Notes under the pieces: model-generated | What the model was told of the DNA's origin: nothing | Seen by the model: the letters and a program-made list of their open reading frames with translations, nothing else | The model's database searches: none | Source of the DNA: Paraburkholderia sp. | GTDB taxonomy: Bacteria; Pseudomonadota; Gammaproteobacteria; Burkholderiales; Burkholderiaceae | Direction: 5' to 3' | Assembly: GCF_028283785.1 (NCBI RefSeq) | Contig: NZ_JAPWKB010000018.1 | Coordinates: 496,001 to 560,000, forward strand | Length of the DNA: 64,000 bases | Program-made: the position numbers and the translations under genes | In this document: positions 8,685 through 17,723 of the stretch, piece by piece | Numbering within the stretch: position 1 is the first letter of the stretch | How the letters are laid out: each line of letters starts with the position of its first letter

Positions 8685-8905
8685 GGGTAAAAACCCGTGG
8701 CATAATCGGACGCTTGCGCGGACCATTCGCTAGCTGACGCTCGTCAGGATTTGCGCCCGATCTCCCCGCTTTCCGTCTTGCAGCGCCGTCTTTCAGACGT
8801 TTCGCGCACGGCGTAGTGCGGCCTGATCGAGAGGCGCCCCTGACCGAAGCGTGCGGATGCATGTCACGCGTCGCGACAGAATTCACATAGATCCGGAGAT
8901 TTCAC

Positions 8906-9571
8906 ATGCGTTTGATTCTGTTGGGTGCTCCCGGCGCGGGCAAGGGAACCCAAGCTACCTTCATCAAGGAAAAATTCGGCATTCCGCAAATTTCCACTGG
9001 CGACATGCTGCGTGCCGCAGTCAAGGCGGGTACACCGCTGGGCATCGAAGCAAAGCGCTATATGGATGCGGGTGAACTGGTCACTGACGAACTCATCATC
9101 AATCTCGTCAAGGAACGCCTGAAGGACGACGACTGCCAGAACGGTTATCTGTTCGACGGTTTTCCGCGTACGTTGCCGCAAGCCGAAGCCATGAAGCAGG
9201 CCGGCGTCGCGATCGACTACGTGCTGGAAATCGACGTGCCGTTCGAAGACATCATCGAGCGGATGAGCGGTCGGCGGATGCATGCTGGCTCGGGCCGCAC
9301 GTATCACGTCAAGTTCAATCCGCCGAAAGCCGAAGGCATCGACGACCTGACGGGCGAACCGCTGATCCAGCGCGACGACGACAAGGAAGAAACGGTCAAG
9401 AAGCGCCTCGACGTGTACACGAACCAGACCAAGCCGCTGATCGACTACTACAACGGCTGGGCCAACAACGGCGATCCGTCTACGCCGCTGCAAGCGCCGC
9501 AGTACCGTCGTATTTCGGGCCTCGGCAGCGTCGATGAAATTCGCACGCGCGTGTTCGACGCACTGAAGTAA
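8906..9571 (+). CDS. adk: Adenylate kinase
   Basis: Interconverts AMP, ADP and ATP. It is 221 aa, the long-LID type. The P-loop GAPGAGKGTQ is at about 7-16. AMP-binding residues are in STGDMLRAAV and GFPRTLPQAEAM. The LID contains GRTYHVKFNPPK and DDKEETVKKRL, without the zinc Cys cluster of Gram-positive enzymes. It is preceded by CCGGAGATTT as ribosome binding site and by a 220-bp gap after kdsB that includes a CATAAT box at 8701, so it may have its own promoter. Confidence 0.98.
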   Translation: MRLILLGAPGAGKGTQATFIKEKFGIPQISTGDMLRAAVKAGTPLGIEAKRYMDAGELVTDELIINLVKERLKDDDCQNGYLFDGFPRTLPQAEAMKQAGVAIDYVLEIDVPFEDIIERMSGRRMHAGSGRTYHVKFNPPKAEGIDDLTGEPLIQRDDDKEETVKKRLDVYTNQTKPLIDYYNGWANNGDPSTPLQAPQYRRISGLGSVDEIRTRVFDALK

Positions 9572-9600
9572 GCATCACCGCGAGCCCCGGCTCACGCTGA

Positions 9601-9630
9601 AAAAAACCCGCCCAACTGGGCGGGTTTTTT
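9601..9630 (+). terminator. Rho-independent terminator after adk
   Basis: AAAAAACCCGCCC (9601-9613) and TGGGCGGGTTTTTT form a strong GC stem with A and T tails, so it can act in both directions. Confidence 0.85.
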
Positions 9631-9791
9631 ATTGGTCGCGCACGATACACCCATCCGGCGACGGCGCGCCCCGCATCGTTCATCCCATTGCCCGCAGCGA
9701 TCCAACCGCACCGCGTCTGCCGATTCCAGCCGTTACAATCGTCGTTCAAACGATTCCAACGACGGTTGCAAACCGATATCAAGGAGCAGAC

Positions 9792-10550
9792 ATGGAGATT
9801 CGCGACAACGTATTCCTGATCACCGGCGGCGCGTCGGGTTTAGGCGCCGCCACCGCGCGGCTGTTCGCTGAACACGGCGGCAAGATCGTGCTCGCCGACC
9901 TGAATCTGGACGCCGGCAACGCGCTCGCGCAGGAACTCGGCGGCGTGTTCGTCAAATGCGATGTAAGCCGCGAGGACGACGCCACCCAGGCCGTCGAAGC
10001 CGCGACGAAGCTCGGCACGCTGCGCGGGCTGATCAACTGCGCGGGCGTCGCGCCCGCCACGAAGACCGTCGGCAAGGACGGTCCGCATCCGCTCGACGCG
10101 TTCGCGCGCACCATCTCGATCAATCTCATCGGCACGTTCAACATGATCCGGCTGGCCGCTGCGGCCATGTCGAAGAACGAGCCGAACAGTTACGGCGAGC
10201 GCGGCGTGATCGTCAATACGGCGTCGGTGGCGGCGTATGACGGACAGATCGGTCAGGCCGCGTATGCGGCGTCGAAAAGCGGCGTCGTCGGGATGACGCT
10301 GCCGATCGCGCGCGACCTGTCGCGCAACGCGATCCGCGTGATGACGATTGCACCCGGCATCTTCGAAACACCGATGCTGCTGGGCATGCCGCAAGAGGTG
10401 CAGGACGCGCTGGGCGCGATGGTGCCGTTCCCGCCGCGGCTCGGCAAACCCGTCGAATACGCGATGCTCGCGAAGCAGATTTTCGACAATCCGATGCTCA
10501 ACGGCGAAACGATCCGCCTCGACGGCGCGATCCGGATGCAGCCCAGGTAA
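9792..10550 (+). CDS. Short-chain dehydrogenase (3-hydroxyacyl-CoA dehydrogenase type II-like)
   Basis: An NAD-dependent short-chain dehydrogenase, 252 aa. The Rossmann motif TGGASGLGAAT is at about 11-21, NCAGV at the usual position, and the catalytic Ser...YxxxK is seen as NTASVAAYDG then AAYAASKSG. The C-terminal part (MTIAPGIFETPML) and overall length match the HSD10/3-hydroxy-2-methylbutyryl-CoA dehydrogenase group, which oxidises short or branched 3-hydroxyacyl-CoA. AAGGAG is placed well before the ATG. It is a single gene bounded by terminators. The substrate call is by family resemblance only. Confidence 0.85.
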   Translation: MEIRDNVFLITGGASGLGAATARLFAEHGGKIVLADLNLDAGNALAQELGGVFVKCDVSREDDATQAVEAATKLGTLRGLINCAGVAPATKTVGKDGPHPLDAFARTISINLIGTFNMIRLAAAAMSKNEPNSYGERGVIVNTASVAAYDGQIGQAAYAASKSGVVGMTLPIARDLSRNAIRVMTIAPGIFETPMLLGMPQEVQDALGAMVPFPPRLGKPVEYAMLAKQIFDNPMLNGETIRLDGAIRMQPR

Positions 10551-10569
10551 GCGAAAAGCCGTCGAATGA

Positions 10570-10610
10570 AAAACGCCTGCGATGCGCTCGATGCGCGTCG
10601 CAGGCGTTTT
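10570..10610. terminator. Bidirectional Rho-independent terminator
   Basis: AAAACGCCTGCGA (10570-10582) pairs with TCGCAGGCGTTTT (10598-10610), a 13-bp stem between the plus-strand SDR gene and the minus-strand SirB1-family gene. Confidence 0.8.
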
Positions 10611-10690
10611 GCCGTGTGCGGTGTGTGTGAGATTTGCCGGCGGTCGCGTTGCAAACCTACGCAAGCGCGTAGCGCGCGATGGCGAAACCT

Positions 10691-11539
10691 TCAGTCGTGG
10701 TCGTGATCGTTGTGCTGCGTGCGTTGTCGCAACTCGTGCAATTGCGACTCGACGACGGTTGCATCTTCCGCATCCGGACGTTCGCCCAGATAGCGTTCGA
10801 GATCTTCGAGCGCCGGGCGCAGATAATCGAGACGCGCATAAGCGAAGCCTCGATCGCGCACTTCTTCGATGCTTTCCGGCAGCAGGATCACGAGACGCTG
10901 CTGCACGGCAAGCAGCCGTTGCCAGCGTTCGGTCTGAAGATAGGTCGACTTCAGATTGCGCAGCATCCGCGCGACGATTTCACGCCGTGTCGCCGGTTGC
11001 AGCAGCAGACGCAACGCGCGCCCCACCGATTCACCCGCGGTTGCCACATACGGCTCCAGCATCTCGACCATCTCCGATTCCGACAGCGAATGTCCGCTGG
11101 TCGGATCGAGCATCACGTCGCCATCGGGCGTGGTCACGCGCAACAGGAAATGGCCGGGAAACGATACGCCGCGCACCGGAATACCGATCTGCTCGGCCAT
11201 CTCCAGATACAGCACGGCCAACGAAATCGGGATGCCGCGCCGACGCTTCAACACGACGTTCAGATGACTGTTGTCGGGATCGTAGTAGTCGTTCAGATTG
11301 CTCGCGAAACCCAGCTCGCGAAAGAAAAACCGGTTCAGGATGCCGACTTTCTGCTTGATGTCGGCATCGTCGGGCATGCGGCGCAGCAGGCGCAGCACGA
11401 GCTCGTCGATCTCGGCGAGCGTGCCTTGCAGATCGAGATCCGGATACGCATCCTGCGCGAGCGAAAGCGCCGCCTCGGTCAGCGGAAGGCTGTCGTCTTC
11501 CGCGACGAGCGTGCCGAAATAGTCGAGAACTCGCGTCAT
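10691..11539 (-). CDS. SirB1-family protein (transglutaminase-like core with TPR region)
   Basis: A protein of 282 aa. The core holds RRRGIPISLAVLYLEMAEQIG and VSFPGHFLLR (Cys position replaced, His kept) as in the SirB1/transglutaminase-like N-terminal domain. The C-terminal third resembles tetratricopeptide helices (LLPESIEEVRDRGFAYARL), and the protein ends in a short His/Asp tail. It starts only 5 bp after the murJ stop, so it is co-transcribed with the flippase gene; this pairing is common in Burkholderiales. The biochemical role is not established. Confidence 0.85.
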   Translation of the reverse strand: MTRVLDYFGTLVAEDDSLPLTEAALSLAQDAYPDLDLQGTLAEIDELVLRLLRRMPDDADIKQKVGILNRFFFRELGFASNLNDYYDPDNSHLNVVLKRRRGIPISLAVLYLEMAEQIGIPVRGVSFPGHFLLRVTTPDGDVMLDPTSGHSLSESEMVEMLEPYVATAGESVGRALRLLLQPATRREIVARMLRNLKSTYLQTERWQRLLAVQQRLVILLPESIEEVRDRGFAYARLDYLRPALEDLERYLGERPDAEDATVVESQLHELRQRTQHNDHDHD

Positions 11540-11544
11540 CGTGA

Positions 11545-13095
11545 TCACTTCACTCGCCTCTTGAAGTACGCGTACTTGAAGCCCATCAGCCAGAGCATAC
11601 CGAAATATAGCGCGGCAAACAGGACGAGACACGCCGCGAGCAGCACCATCCGCGCGACCGGCTGGTCGTGCAAGCCGATCCAGTCGAAGCTGATGTTGAA
11701 CCAGTGCATCGCGCCGGCAAGCACGAGGCACGCACCCACCAGTTGTACGAAAAACGTCAGCCACCCGGCTGACGGCATATAGATACCGCGGCGCCGCAGC
11801 ATCACGAACAGCAGCGATGCGTTGACGCAAGAGCCGAGCCCGATGCTCAACGTCAGACCGGCGTGCGAGAAGATCGGCACGAACACGTAGTTGCTCAACT
11901 GTGTGACGATCAGCACGCCAATCGCGATCTTCACGGGCGTCTTGATGTCCTGCTTCGCATAGAAGCCGGGCGCCAGGATCTTGATCAGGATAAGCCCGAT
12001 CAGACCGACGCCGTATGCAGACAGCGCACGGCTGACCATCACGACCGAATGCGCGTCGAACTTGCCGTAGTGGAACAGCGTGGCCGTCAGCGGTTCCGCG
12101 AAGAAGAACAGCGCGACCGCGCTGGGCGCGGCCAGCAGGAAGGTCACGCGCAAGCCCCAGTCGAGCAGCGACGAATATTCTTGCGGATCGGCATCGACGT
12201 GGGCTTTCGACAGGCTCGGCAACAGGATCGTGCCGAGCGCGACGCCGAGCAGCGCGGTCGGGAATTCCATCAGACGATCCGCGTAGTTGATCCACGATAC
12301 GGCGCCTGGCCCGATATGCGATGCGATATTGGTATTGATGATCAGGCTGATCTGTTGCGCGGACACCGCGAATACCGCCGGACCCATTTTCGCGAGCACG
12401 CGTTTGACGCCCGGATGCGCCAGCGCACGCACCGGATTGAGGCCGATGCCAGGCAACATGTCGATCTTCTTCAGACCGGGCAACTGCACGAGAAACTGCA
12501 ACACGCCGCCCGCGATGACCGCCCACGCGAGCGCGTAGACCGGCGTGCGCATATGCGGCGCGACCCACACGGCCGCGACGATGAACGCGACGTTCAGCAA
12601 CACCGGCGCGAACGCGGGCAGCGAGAAGTTCTTGTACGTGTTGAGCACCGCCGACGCGAGCGACGTCAGCGAAATGAAGATGATGTACGGGAACATGATC
12701 CGCGTCATCGATACGGCCAGCGGATACGCACCGCCGTCCGAACGCAACCCGGACGCGACCAGGAACACCACGAACGACGCCCCGACGATGCCAAGCACCG
12801 ACAGCACGACGAGCGCCCACGCGAGCACCGTGGACGTGGCATCGACGAGCGCCTTGGTGGCGTCGTGACCCTTCTGGTTCTTGAACTCGGCGAGGATCGG
12901 GACGAAGGCCTGCGAGAACGCGCCTTCCGCGGAAATCCGGCGCAGCAGGTTTGGAATGCGAAACGCGACGTAGAATGCGTCGGTATACGCGCTGGCGCCG
13001 AAAGCTCGGGCGATCAGCGTTTCGCGGGCCAGTCCGGTCACGCGAGACAGCAACGTGAAGCCGCTGACCGTCAGCAGGGCTCGGAATAGATTCAT
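11545..13095 (-). CDS. murJ: Lipid II flippase MurJ
   Basis: An integral membrane protein of the MOP superfamily, 516 aa with about 14 hydrophobic segments, which moves lipid II across the inner membrane for peptidoglycan synthesis. The N-terminal LLSRVTGLARETLIARAFGA and the EGAFSQAFVPILAE motif are the MurJ signatures. It is divergent from rpsT. The ATG is preceded by GCGCCCC without a Shine-Dalgarno sequence. A minus-strand TATAAT sits only 10 nt upstream (13110-13105), so the transcript may be nearly leaderless. Confidence 0.96.
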   Translation of the reverse strand: MNLFRALLTVSGFTLLSRVTGLARETLIARAFGASAYTDAFYVAFRIPNLLRRISAEGAFSQAFVPILAEFKNQKGHDATKALVDATSTVLAWALVVLSVLGIVGASFVVFLVASGLRSDGGAYPLAVSMTRIMFPYIIFISLTSLASAVLNTYKNFSLPAFAPVLLNVAFIVAAVWVAPHMRTPVYALAWAVIAGGVLQFLVQLPGLKKIDMLPGIGLNPVRALAHPGVKRVLAKMGPAVFAVSAQQISLIINTNIASHIGPGAVSWINYADRLMEFPTALLGVALGTILLPSLSKAHVDADPQEYSSLLDWGLRVTFLLAAPSAVALFFFAEPLTATLFHYGKFDAHSVVMVSRALSAYGVGLIGLILIKILAPGFYAKQDIKTPVKIAIGVLIVTQLSNYVFVPIFSHAGLTLSIGLGSCVNASLLFVMLRRRGIYMPSAGWLTFFVQLVGACLVLAGAMHWFNISFDWIGLHDQPVARMVLLAACLVLFAALYFGMLWLMGFKYAYFKRRVK

Positions 13096-13382
13096 GGGGC
13101 GCTTATTATACGGGTGCCGTAACAGGGGGCGACGAGCCAGGAAGCGATTCGGACCGATTTATCGGACATACGTTCGCCTGAATGCTCTTTTCGCGACGAT
13201 CCGGCGGTCCGGTGAGACCGGGTTTGCGGCAGGTTAGCGGTTCTTTCGTGCTGCTTTTGCACTTCGTTGACAGTGCTCTGGCGGTACGTTGTCGATTGCT
13301 CGCCGCCCGCCGTGACAGCCCTCTACACCACGCTGCCGGTCGAACCGCACGCACCGGCGTTTCTTCCTTCAACGCTTTGCGG
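13096..13382. other. murJ/rpsT divergent spacer
   Basis: Part of the 548-bp gap between divergent murJ and rpsT. Apart from the TATAAT close to the murJ start, I see no gene, RNA or conserved repeat here. Confidence 0.5.
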
Positions 13383-13412
13383 TTGTCACGTGCCTGATTT
13401 TGTTGCTATAAT
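13383..13412 (+). promoter_or_regulatory. Sigma-70 promoter of rpsT
   Basis: TTGTCA (13383-13388), an 18-bp spacer and a perfect TATAAT (13407-13412). It implies an untranslated leader of about 225 nt before rpsT. Such a leader is consistent with the known translational autocontrol of S20, but no specific fold is claimed. Confidence 0.65.
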
Positions 13413-13643
13413 CTCCGGTTTCGAAGCTCGCTCAATTTTCGGACCGTTCTGAAAAGACACCGAATACGCGCCGCAAGCGGTTCATCGGGCAGCGCGACCG
13501 GAGCCTCGCTTCACGTGGTTGAATGAGGTTTTTCGACATTTTTGCGCCCTTGGGCAATCGCTCTCAGGGGTTCGGATCAAAAAGCAGCGCCCTGTCCACT
13601 TGAAGGCTGGGTACTGGAAACAGGAACAGGATAAGGAACCGTC

Positions 13644-13922
13644 ATGGCAAATACCGCACAAGCACGCAAGCGCGCCCGCCAGGCCGCCAAAGCCAACTCG
13701 CACAACTCGGCACTGCGCTCGAAGTTCCGCACGGCTATCAAGGCTGTTCGCAAGGCGATCGACGCCGGCGATCAGACTAAGGCTGCTGAAATCTTCAAGC
13801 TGTCGTCGAAGCAGATCGACATCATCGCCGACAAGAAAATCGTTCACAAGAACAAGGCAGCTCGCCATAAGAGCCGCCTCGCTGCAGCCATCAAGGGTCT
13901 GCAAGCGCCGGCAGCGCAGTAA
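13644..13922 (+). CDS. rpsT: 30S ribosomal protein S20
   Basis: A small basic protein of 92 aa that binds 16S rRNA early in 30S assembly. The N-terminal MANTAQARKRARQAAKAN and the repeated Lys/Arg helices match S20. The ribosome binding site AAGGAACCG is well placed. It is a monocistronic gene with its own promoter and two terminators downstream. Confidence 0.98.
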   Translation: MANTAQARKRARQAAKANSHNSALRSKFRTAIKAVRKAIDAGDQTKAAEIFKLSSKQIDIIADKKIVHKNKAARHKSRLAAAIKGLQAPAAQ

Positions 13923-13973
13923 ATCCGGTCAGCCCGCTTCGGTGGGCTACCTCCTGTTTCCGCTGCGTCATGA

Positions 13974-13999
13974 AAGCCCGCTTTGGCGGGCCTTTTTTG
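13974..13999 (+). terminator. Rho-independent terminator after rpsT
   Basis: GCCCGC (13977-13982) pairs with GCGGGC (13987-13992), followed by CTTTTTT. Confidence 0.75.
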
Positions 14000-14048
14000 T
14001 TTGGCCAATCTTGTTTGGCCGATCTACGCAGACTCACGTGAGACAGAC

Positions 14049-14080
14049 GCAAAAAAAGCCCGCAACTGCGGGCTTTTTTC
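14049..14080. terminator. Second terminator, shared with the DUF3579 gene
   Basis: AAAAAAGCCCGCA and GCGGGCTTTTTT, a symmetric stem with A and T tails. It can stop rpsT read-through and also the minus-strand DUF3579 gene that ends at 14156. Confidence 0.8.
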
Positions 14081-14155
14081 ATATTCAGTGCGACGGTGAG
14101 GCAGTGACTTAGCATGTGAGACTCGTGAGTCGTGCTGCAACTCATGTCCCACAGC

Positions 14156-14491
14156 TCAACGGCCGCTGCCCTGCTGCGTGCCATGCTCCGGCGGCAATTC
14201 GCACGCTTCGGTGACGACCAGGTCGTTGTCTTTTGCGAAGTTCATCACGAAGTCGAAGGCCATGGGTTCGATCTCGCGCAATCGCGAATCGAGAATCACG
14301 CACTTGAGGTCGTCGAGCATCGTGGGGCGCACGTACAGCGAATACTGCAGGCGCCGGTTCGGCCCTCGCGCTCCCGGTCCGAACATTGACATCACGCCGG
14401 CGAGGCGCTCCGACCAATCACTCGGTCGAAACTTCTTCCCGCTCTTGGTAATGCCCTGAATGAAATATTCGGTTGGGGGTGCTTCGGCCAT
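14156..14491 (-). CDS. DUF3579 family protein
   Basis: A 111-aa conserved protein (MAEAPPTEYFIQGITKSGKK onward) found next to argF in Burkholderiales and relatives. It contains WSERLAGVMSMFG and a C-terminal acidic/hydrophobic half (MAFDFVMNFAKDNDLVV). No catalytic motif, signal peptide or membrane segment is visible. It is divergent from argF; the conserved neighbourhood is the only functional hint. Confidence 0.85.
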   Translation of the reverse strand: MAEAPPTEYFIQGITKSGKKFRPSDWSERLAGVMSMFGPGARGPNRRLQYSLYVRPTMLDDLKCVILDSRLREIEPMAFDFVMNFAKDNDLVVTEACELPPEHGTQQGSGR

Positions 14492-14890
14492 GTAGGGATA
14501 CCTATGTGACTGTCCGGCGACGTGCCAGCGAATGCGGCTTGCCTGAATGCCTTACCTGAGCGCCTGACCAGGCGCACGACACACGACCCTGCGGATCTCG
14601 CCGCCAATGCTGAACGGCCGCAAAAACCGACCTCAACAAGCGCCGCGACCGCGCGCCTTGCGGCACGTATGCAGACCGCGTGAGCCATGTCCAGCAAGCG
14701 TGTAGCCTGCCTGCCGGGCTTCGGGAAAACCTTGCGATTATAGCGCAGAGAGGCTCTTTCCGCACTGCACACAAGACCTTGTAATGGCCTGTACATCGGC
14801 TTTCAAAAAGCCTGCCGACGCGAAACCAAAGCTTTTGGCCGACTCGTCAAACGTGTTGAAATCCTTTATGCTGCTTTGAGTTACCACAAA
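14492..14890. other. DUF3579/argF divergent spacer
   Basis: 400 bp without a supported gene. A possible -35 (TTGAAA at 14856) is present but its -10 is poor. No ribosome binding site plus ORF combination is convincing. Confidence 0.45.
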
Positions 14891-14892
14891 AA

Positions 14893-14942
14893 ACGGCGGC
14901 GCTGCCCGGTCCTTCGGCCGGAATAGACCGCCGTATTTGTTT
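14893..14942 (+). promoter_or_regulatory. Terminator-like hairpin directly upstream of argF
   Basis: ACGGCGG (14893-14899) pairs with CCGCCGT (14928-14934) around an inner CCGG-rich stem, followed by ATTTGTTTT that runs into the argF ATG at 14944. The layout resembles an intrinsic terminator or attenuator, or a structure that hides the start. No Shine-Dalgarno sequence lies between hairpin and start. Confidence 0.45.
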
Positions 14943-14943
14943 T

Positions 14944-15873
14944 ATGACCGCCAAGAAAATTCGCCACTATCTGCAGTTCAAGGATTTCTCGCTGGAAGAT
15001 TACGAGTACGTGCTCGAACGCGCGCGCATCCTGAAGCGCAAGTTCAAGAACTACGAGACCTATCATCCGCTCCATGACCGCACGCTTGCGATGATCTTCG
15101 AGAAGAACTCGACACGCACGCGTCTGTCGTTCGAAGCAGGCATCTTCCAGCTCGGCGGCCATGCCGTCTTCATGAGCACGCGCGACACCCAGTTGGGTCG
15201 CGGCGAACCGATCGAAGACGCCGCGCAAGTCATCTCGCGGATGGTCGACATCATCATGATCCGCACGTTCGGTCAGGACATTCTCACGCGCTTCGCAGAG
15301 AACTCCCGCGTGCCGGTCATCAATGGTCTGACGAACGAATATCATCCTTGCCAGGTGCTGGCCGATATCTTCACGTATTTCGAACATCGCGGTCCGATTC
15401 GCGGCAAGACGGTCGCGTGGGTCGGCGATGCGAACAACATGCTGTACACGTGGATCGAAGCAGCGCAAATCCTCGGCTTCAAGCTGAAGCTGTCCACGCC
15501 GCCGGGCTACCAGCTCGACCGCGCGATGGTCGCCGACGAAAGCGTGCCGTTCTTCGAAGAGTTCGACGATCCGAACGACGCCTGCACCGGCGCCGATCTC
15601 GTCACCACCGACGTCTGGACCAGCATGGGCTTCGAAGCCGAGAACGAAGTGCGCAAGCAGGCATTCGCCGACTGGTGCGTGGACACCGACATGATGGCGC
15701 GCGCCAACGCCGACGCGCTGTTCATGCACTGCCTGCCCGCGCACCGCGGCGAGGAAGTCAGCGCGGATGTAATCGACGGACCGCAGAGCGTCGTATGGGA
15801 CGAAGCGGAAAACCGCCTGCACGTACAGAAAGCGTTGATGGAGTTTCTGCTGCTCGGCAAGCTCAATCACTGA
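14944..15873 (+). CDS. argF: Ornithine carbamoyltransferase, anabolic
   Basis: Joins ornithine and carbamoyl phosphate to citrulline in arginine synthesis. It is 309 aa. The carbamoyl-phosphate motif STRTR is at 56-60, HPCQVLADIFTY in the middle and the ornithine-site HCLP at about 262-265. The ATG lies inside a T-rich stretch after a stem-loop and lacks a clear Shine-Dalgarno sequence, but the protein N-terminus MTAKKIRHYL is the one expected for the family. Confidence 0.97.
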   Translation: MTAKKIRHYLQFKDFSLEDYEYVLERARILKRKFKNYETYHPLHDRTLAMIFEKNSTRTRLSFEAGIFQLGGHAVFMSTRDTQLGRGEPIEDAAQVISRMVDIIMIRTFGQDILTRFAENSRVPVINGLTNEYHPCQVLADIFTYFEHRGPIRGKTVAWVGDANNMLYTWIEAAQILGFKLKLSTPPGYQLDRAMVADESVPFFEEFDDPNDACTGADLVTTDVWTSMGFEAENEVRKQAFADWCVDTDMMARANADALFMHCLPAHRGEEVSADVIDGPQSVVWDEAENRLHVQKALMEFLLLGKLNH

Positions 15874-15903
15874 GCGACACGCCGCGCGTACGCGTCTGAA
15901 ATG

Positions 15904-15938
15904 AAAAACGCCGGGACTTGAAGTCCCGGCGTTTTTTT
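15904..15938. terminator. Terminator between argF and murB
   Basis: AAAAACGCCGGGACTT pairs with AAGTCCCGGCGTTTTT around a tiny loop. It is symmetric, so it serves the convergent argF and murB genes. Confidence 0.85.
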
Positions 15939-15968
15939 ATCCGCGCAACCGATACCGCCAGCGGTCTA

Positions 15969-17012
15969 TCACAGACACAAAGGCTCGGCTTCGAGCGTCA
16001 CGCCGAATCTGTCGTGCACATCGCGCTGGATGGCCTGCGCCAGCGCGAGCACGTCGGCGCCGCTCGCACCGCCGCGATTGACGAGCACCAGCGCCTGTCG
16101 TTCGTGGACGCCCGCAGCGCCGATCGAGCGGCCCTTCCAGCCGCATCGGTCGATCAGCCAGCCGGCCGCGAGTTTCACGCTGCCGTCCGGCTGACGATAC
16201 GACACCACCTCCGGCTCACGCGCATGCAGCGCGTCGAATTGCGCGGCGTCGATCACCGGATTCTTGAAGAAGCTGCCCGCATTGCCGAGTTCGAGCGGAT
16301 CGGGAAGCTTCGCGCGACGCACCGCGACGACCGCATCGAAGATGGCTTGTGCCGTGGGCGCGGCCGCACTGGAAGCGCCATCGGCATTCAGATGACGCGC
16401 CAGATCCGCGTAACCGGCGCGCGGTGTCCACGCTTTCGGCAGACGGAACGTCACCGACGTAATCACGAACCGGTCGCGCCCTTCCCGCTTGAAAAAGCTG
16501 TCGCGATAACCGAACCGGCACGCAAGCGCGTCGAGTTCGACCGTCTCGCCGGTTGCCAGCGCCACGGCCCGCAACGACGCGAAGCGCTCGCACATTTCCA
16601 GCCCGTATGCGCCGATATTCTGGATCGGTGCCGCGCCGACCGTGCCCGGAATCAGCGCGAGATTTTCGAGGCCCGGCAAGCCTTGCGACAAGGTCCACGC
16701 AACGAAGTCGTGCCAGTTCTCGCCCGCAGCCGCTTCGACGTACCACGCCTCGTCGTCTTCGCGCACCACGCGTCGGCCGCGCAACGCGATCAGCAGCACG
16801 AGGCCGTCGAAATCACGCGTCAGCACGACGTTGCTGCCGCCGCCGAGCACCAGCCGCGCCAGACCCGCCGCGCGCGGATCGCGCACGGCCTGCATCAACT
16901 GCGCTTCGCTTTCGATCCGACAAGCGAGGCGCGCACGCACGTCGAAGCCGAACGTGTTGTGCGCGAGCAGCGGGTAAGCGGCGTCAAACTGGATGGGAGC
17001 AAACTGCGACAT
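15969..17012 (-). CDS. murB: UDP-N-acetylenolpyruvoylglucosamine reductase
   Basis: An FAD-dependent reductase that makes UDP-MurNAc for peptidoglycan, cytoplasmic, 347 aa. The FAD-binding part contains LVLGGGSNVVLTRDFDGLVL and LIPGTVGAAPIQNIGAYG. The catalytic Ser is in GNAGSFFKNPVI (about 256), and the last catalytic Glu lies near the C-terminus (LEAEPLCL). This is the long type I enzyme. It is divergent from yajQ. Confidence 0.96.
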   Translation of the reverse strand: MSQFAPIQFDAAYPLLAHNTFGFDVRARLACRIESEAQLMQAVRDPRAAGLARLVLGGGSNVVLTRDFDGLVLLIALRGRRVVREDDEAWYVEAAAGENWHDFVAWTLSQGLPGLENLALIPGTVGAAPIQNIGAYGLEMCERFASLRAVALATGETVELDALACRFGYRDSFFKREGRDRFVITSVTFRLPKAWTPRAGYADLARHLNADGASSAAAPTAQAIFDAVVAVRRAKLPDPLELGNAGSFFKNPVIDAAQFDALHAREPEVVSYRQPDGSVKLAAGWLIDRCGWKGRSIGAAGVHERQALVLVNRGGASGADVLALAQAIQRDVHDRFGVTLEAEPLCL

Positions 17013-17200
17013 CGGCCTGGAATGGGTGTGAATCGGGTTTGAAAGCGGAGAAATCGTCCTGAAGCGCCGCGCGACGCGCGCCGTCCTTGGGCAAATGGGA
17101 ACGGCGTCGGTAAAATGACGTCCGGTCCGTGATTATAGCGAGTGCCCTGCGCGCCGCCGTCCGGTGGCGTCCGGCACCGCAGCACTATTGGGAGAAAGCA

Positions 17201-17686
17201 ATGCCATCGTTCGACGTCGTCTGCGAAGCCAACATGATCGAAGTGAAGAACGCGATCGAGCAGTCCAACAAGGAAATCTCGACGCGCTTCGACTTCAAGG
17301 GGTCCGACGCGCGCGTCGAACACAAGGAACACGAACTCACCATGTTCGCCGACGACGACTTCAAGCTCGGTCAGGTCAAGGACGTGATGGTGTCGAAAAT
17401 GGCCAAGCGCAGCGTCGATGTGCGGTTTCTCGACTACGGCAAGATCGAGAAAATTGGCGGCGACAAGGTCAAGCAGGTCGTCACCGTGAAGAAAGGCGTT
17501 TCCGGCGATCTGGCCAAGAAGATCGTGCGTCTCGTGAAAGACAGCAAGATCAAGGTTCAGGCCAGCATTCAGGGCGACGCCGTACGTATCACCGGCACCA
17601 AGCGCGACGATCTGCAAAGCGTGATCGCGCTGCTGCGCAAGGACGTGACCGACACGCCGCTCGACTTCAACAACTTCCGCGACTAG
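17201..17686 (+). CDS. yajQ: YajQ family nucleotide-binding protein
   Basis: A 161-aa UPF0234/YajQ protein, MPSFDVVCEANMIEVKNAIE onward, with KEISTRFDFKGSDARVE and the C-terminal LDFNNFRD of the family. Members bind nucleotides or RNA, and a Xanthomonas member binds cyclic di-GMP. A strong GGGAGAAAG precedes the chosen ATG; an upstream in-frame start lacks support. It converges with plsY, with 37 bp between stops and no obvious terminator. Confidence 0.94.
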   Translation: MPSFDVVCEANMIEVKNAIEQSNKEISTRFDFKGSDARVEHKEHELTMFADDDFKLGQVKDVMVSKMAKRSVDVRFLDYGKIEKIGGDKVKQVVTVKKGVSGDLAKKIVRLVKDSKIKVQASIQGDAVRITGTKRDDLQSVIALLRKDVTDTPLDFNNFRD

Positions 17687-17723
17687 GCGGCACGGCAGCA
17701 CCCGCTGCCCGCGCGAACGCCGG

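Noticed and set aside
8701..8706. CATAAT as the adk promoter
   Set aside because: No acceptable -35 at 16-18 bp, so it is mentioned only as a possibility in the adk entry.
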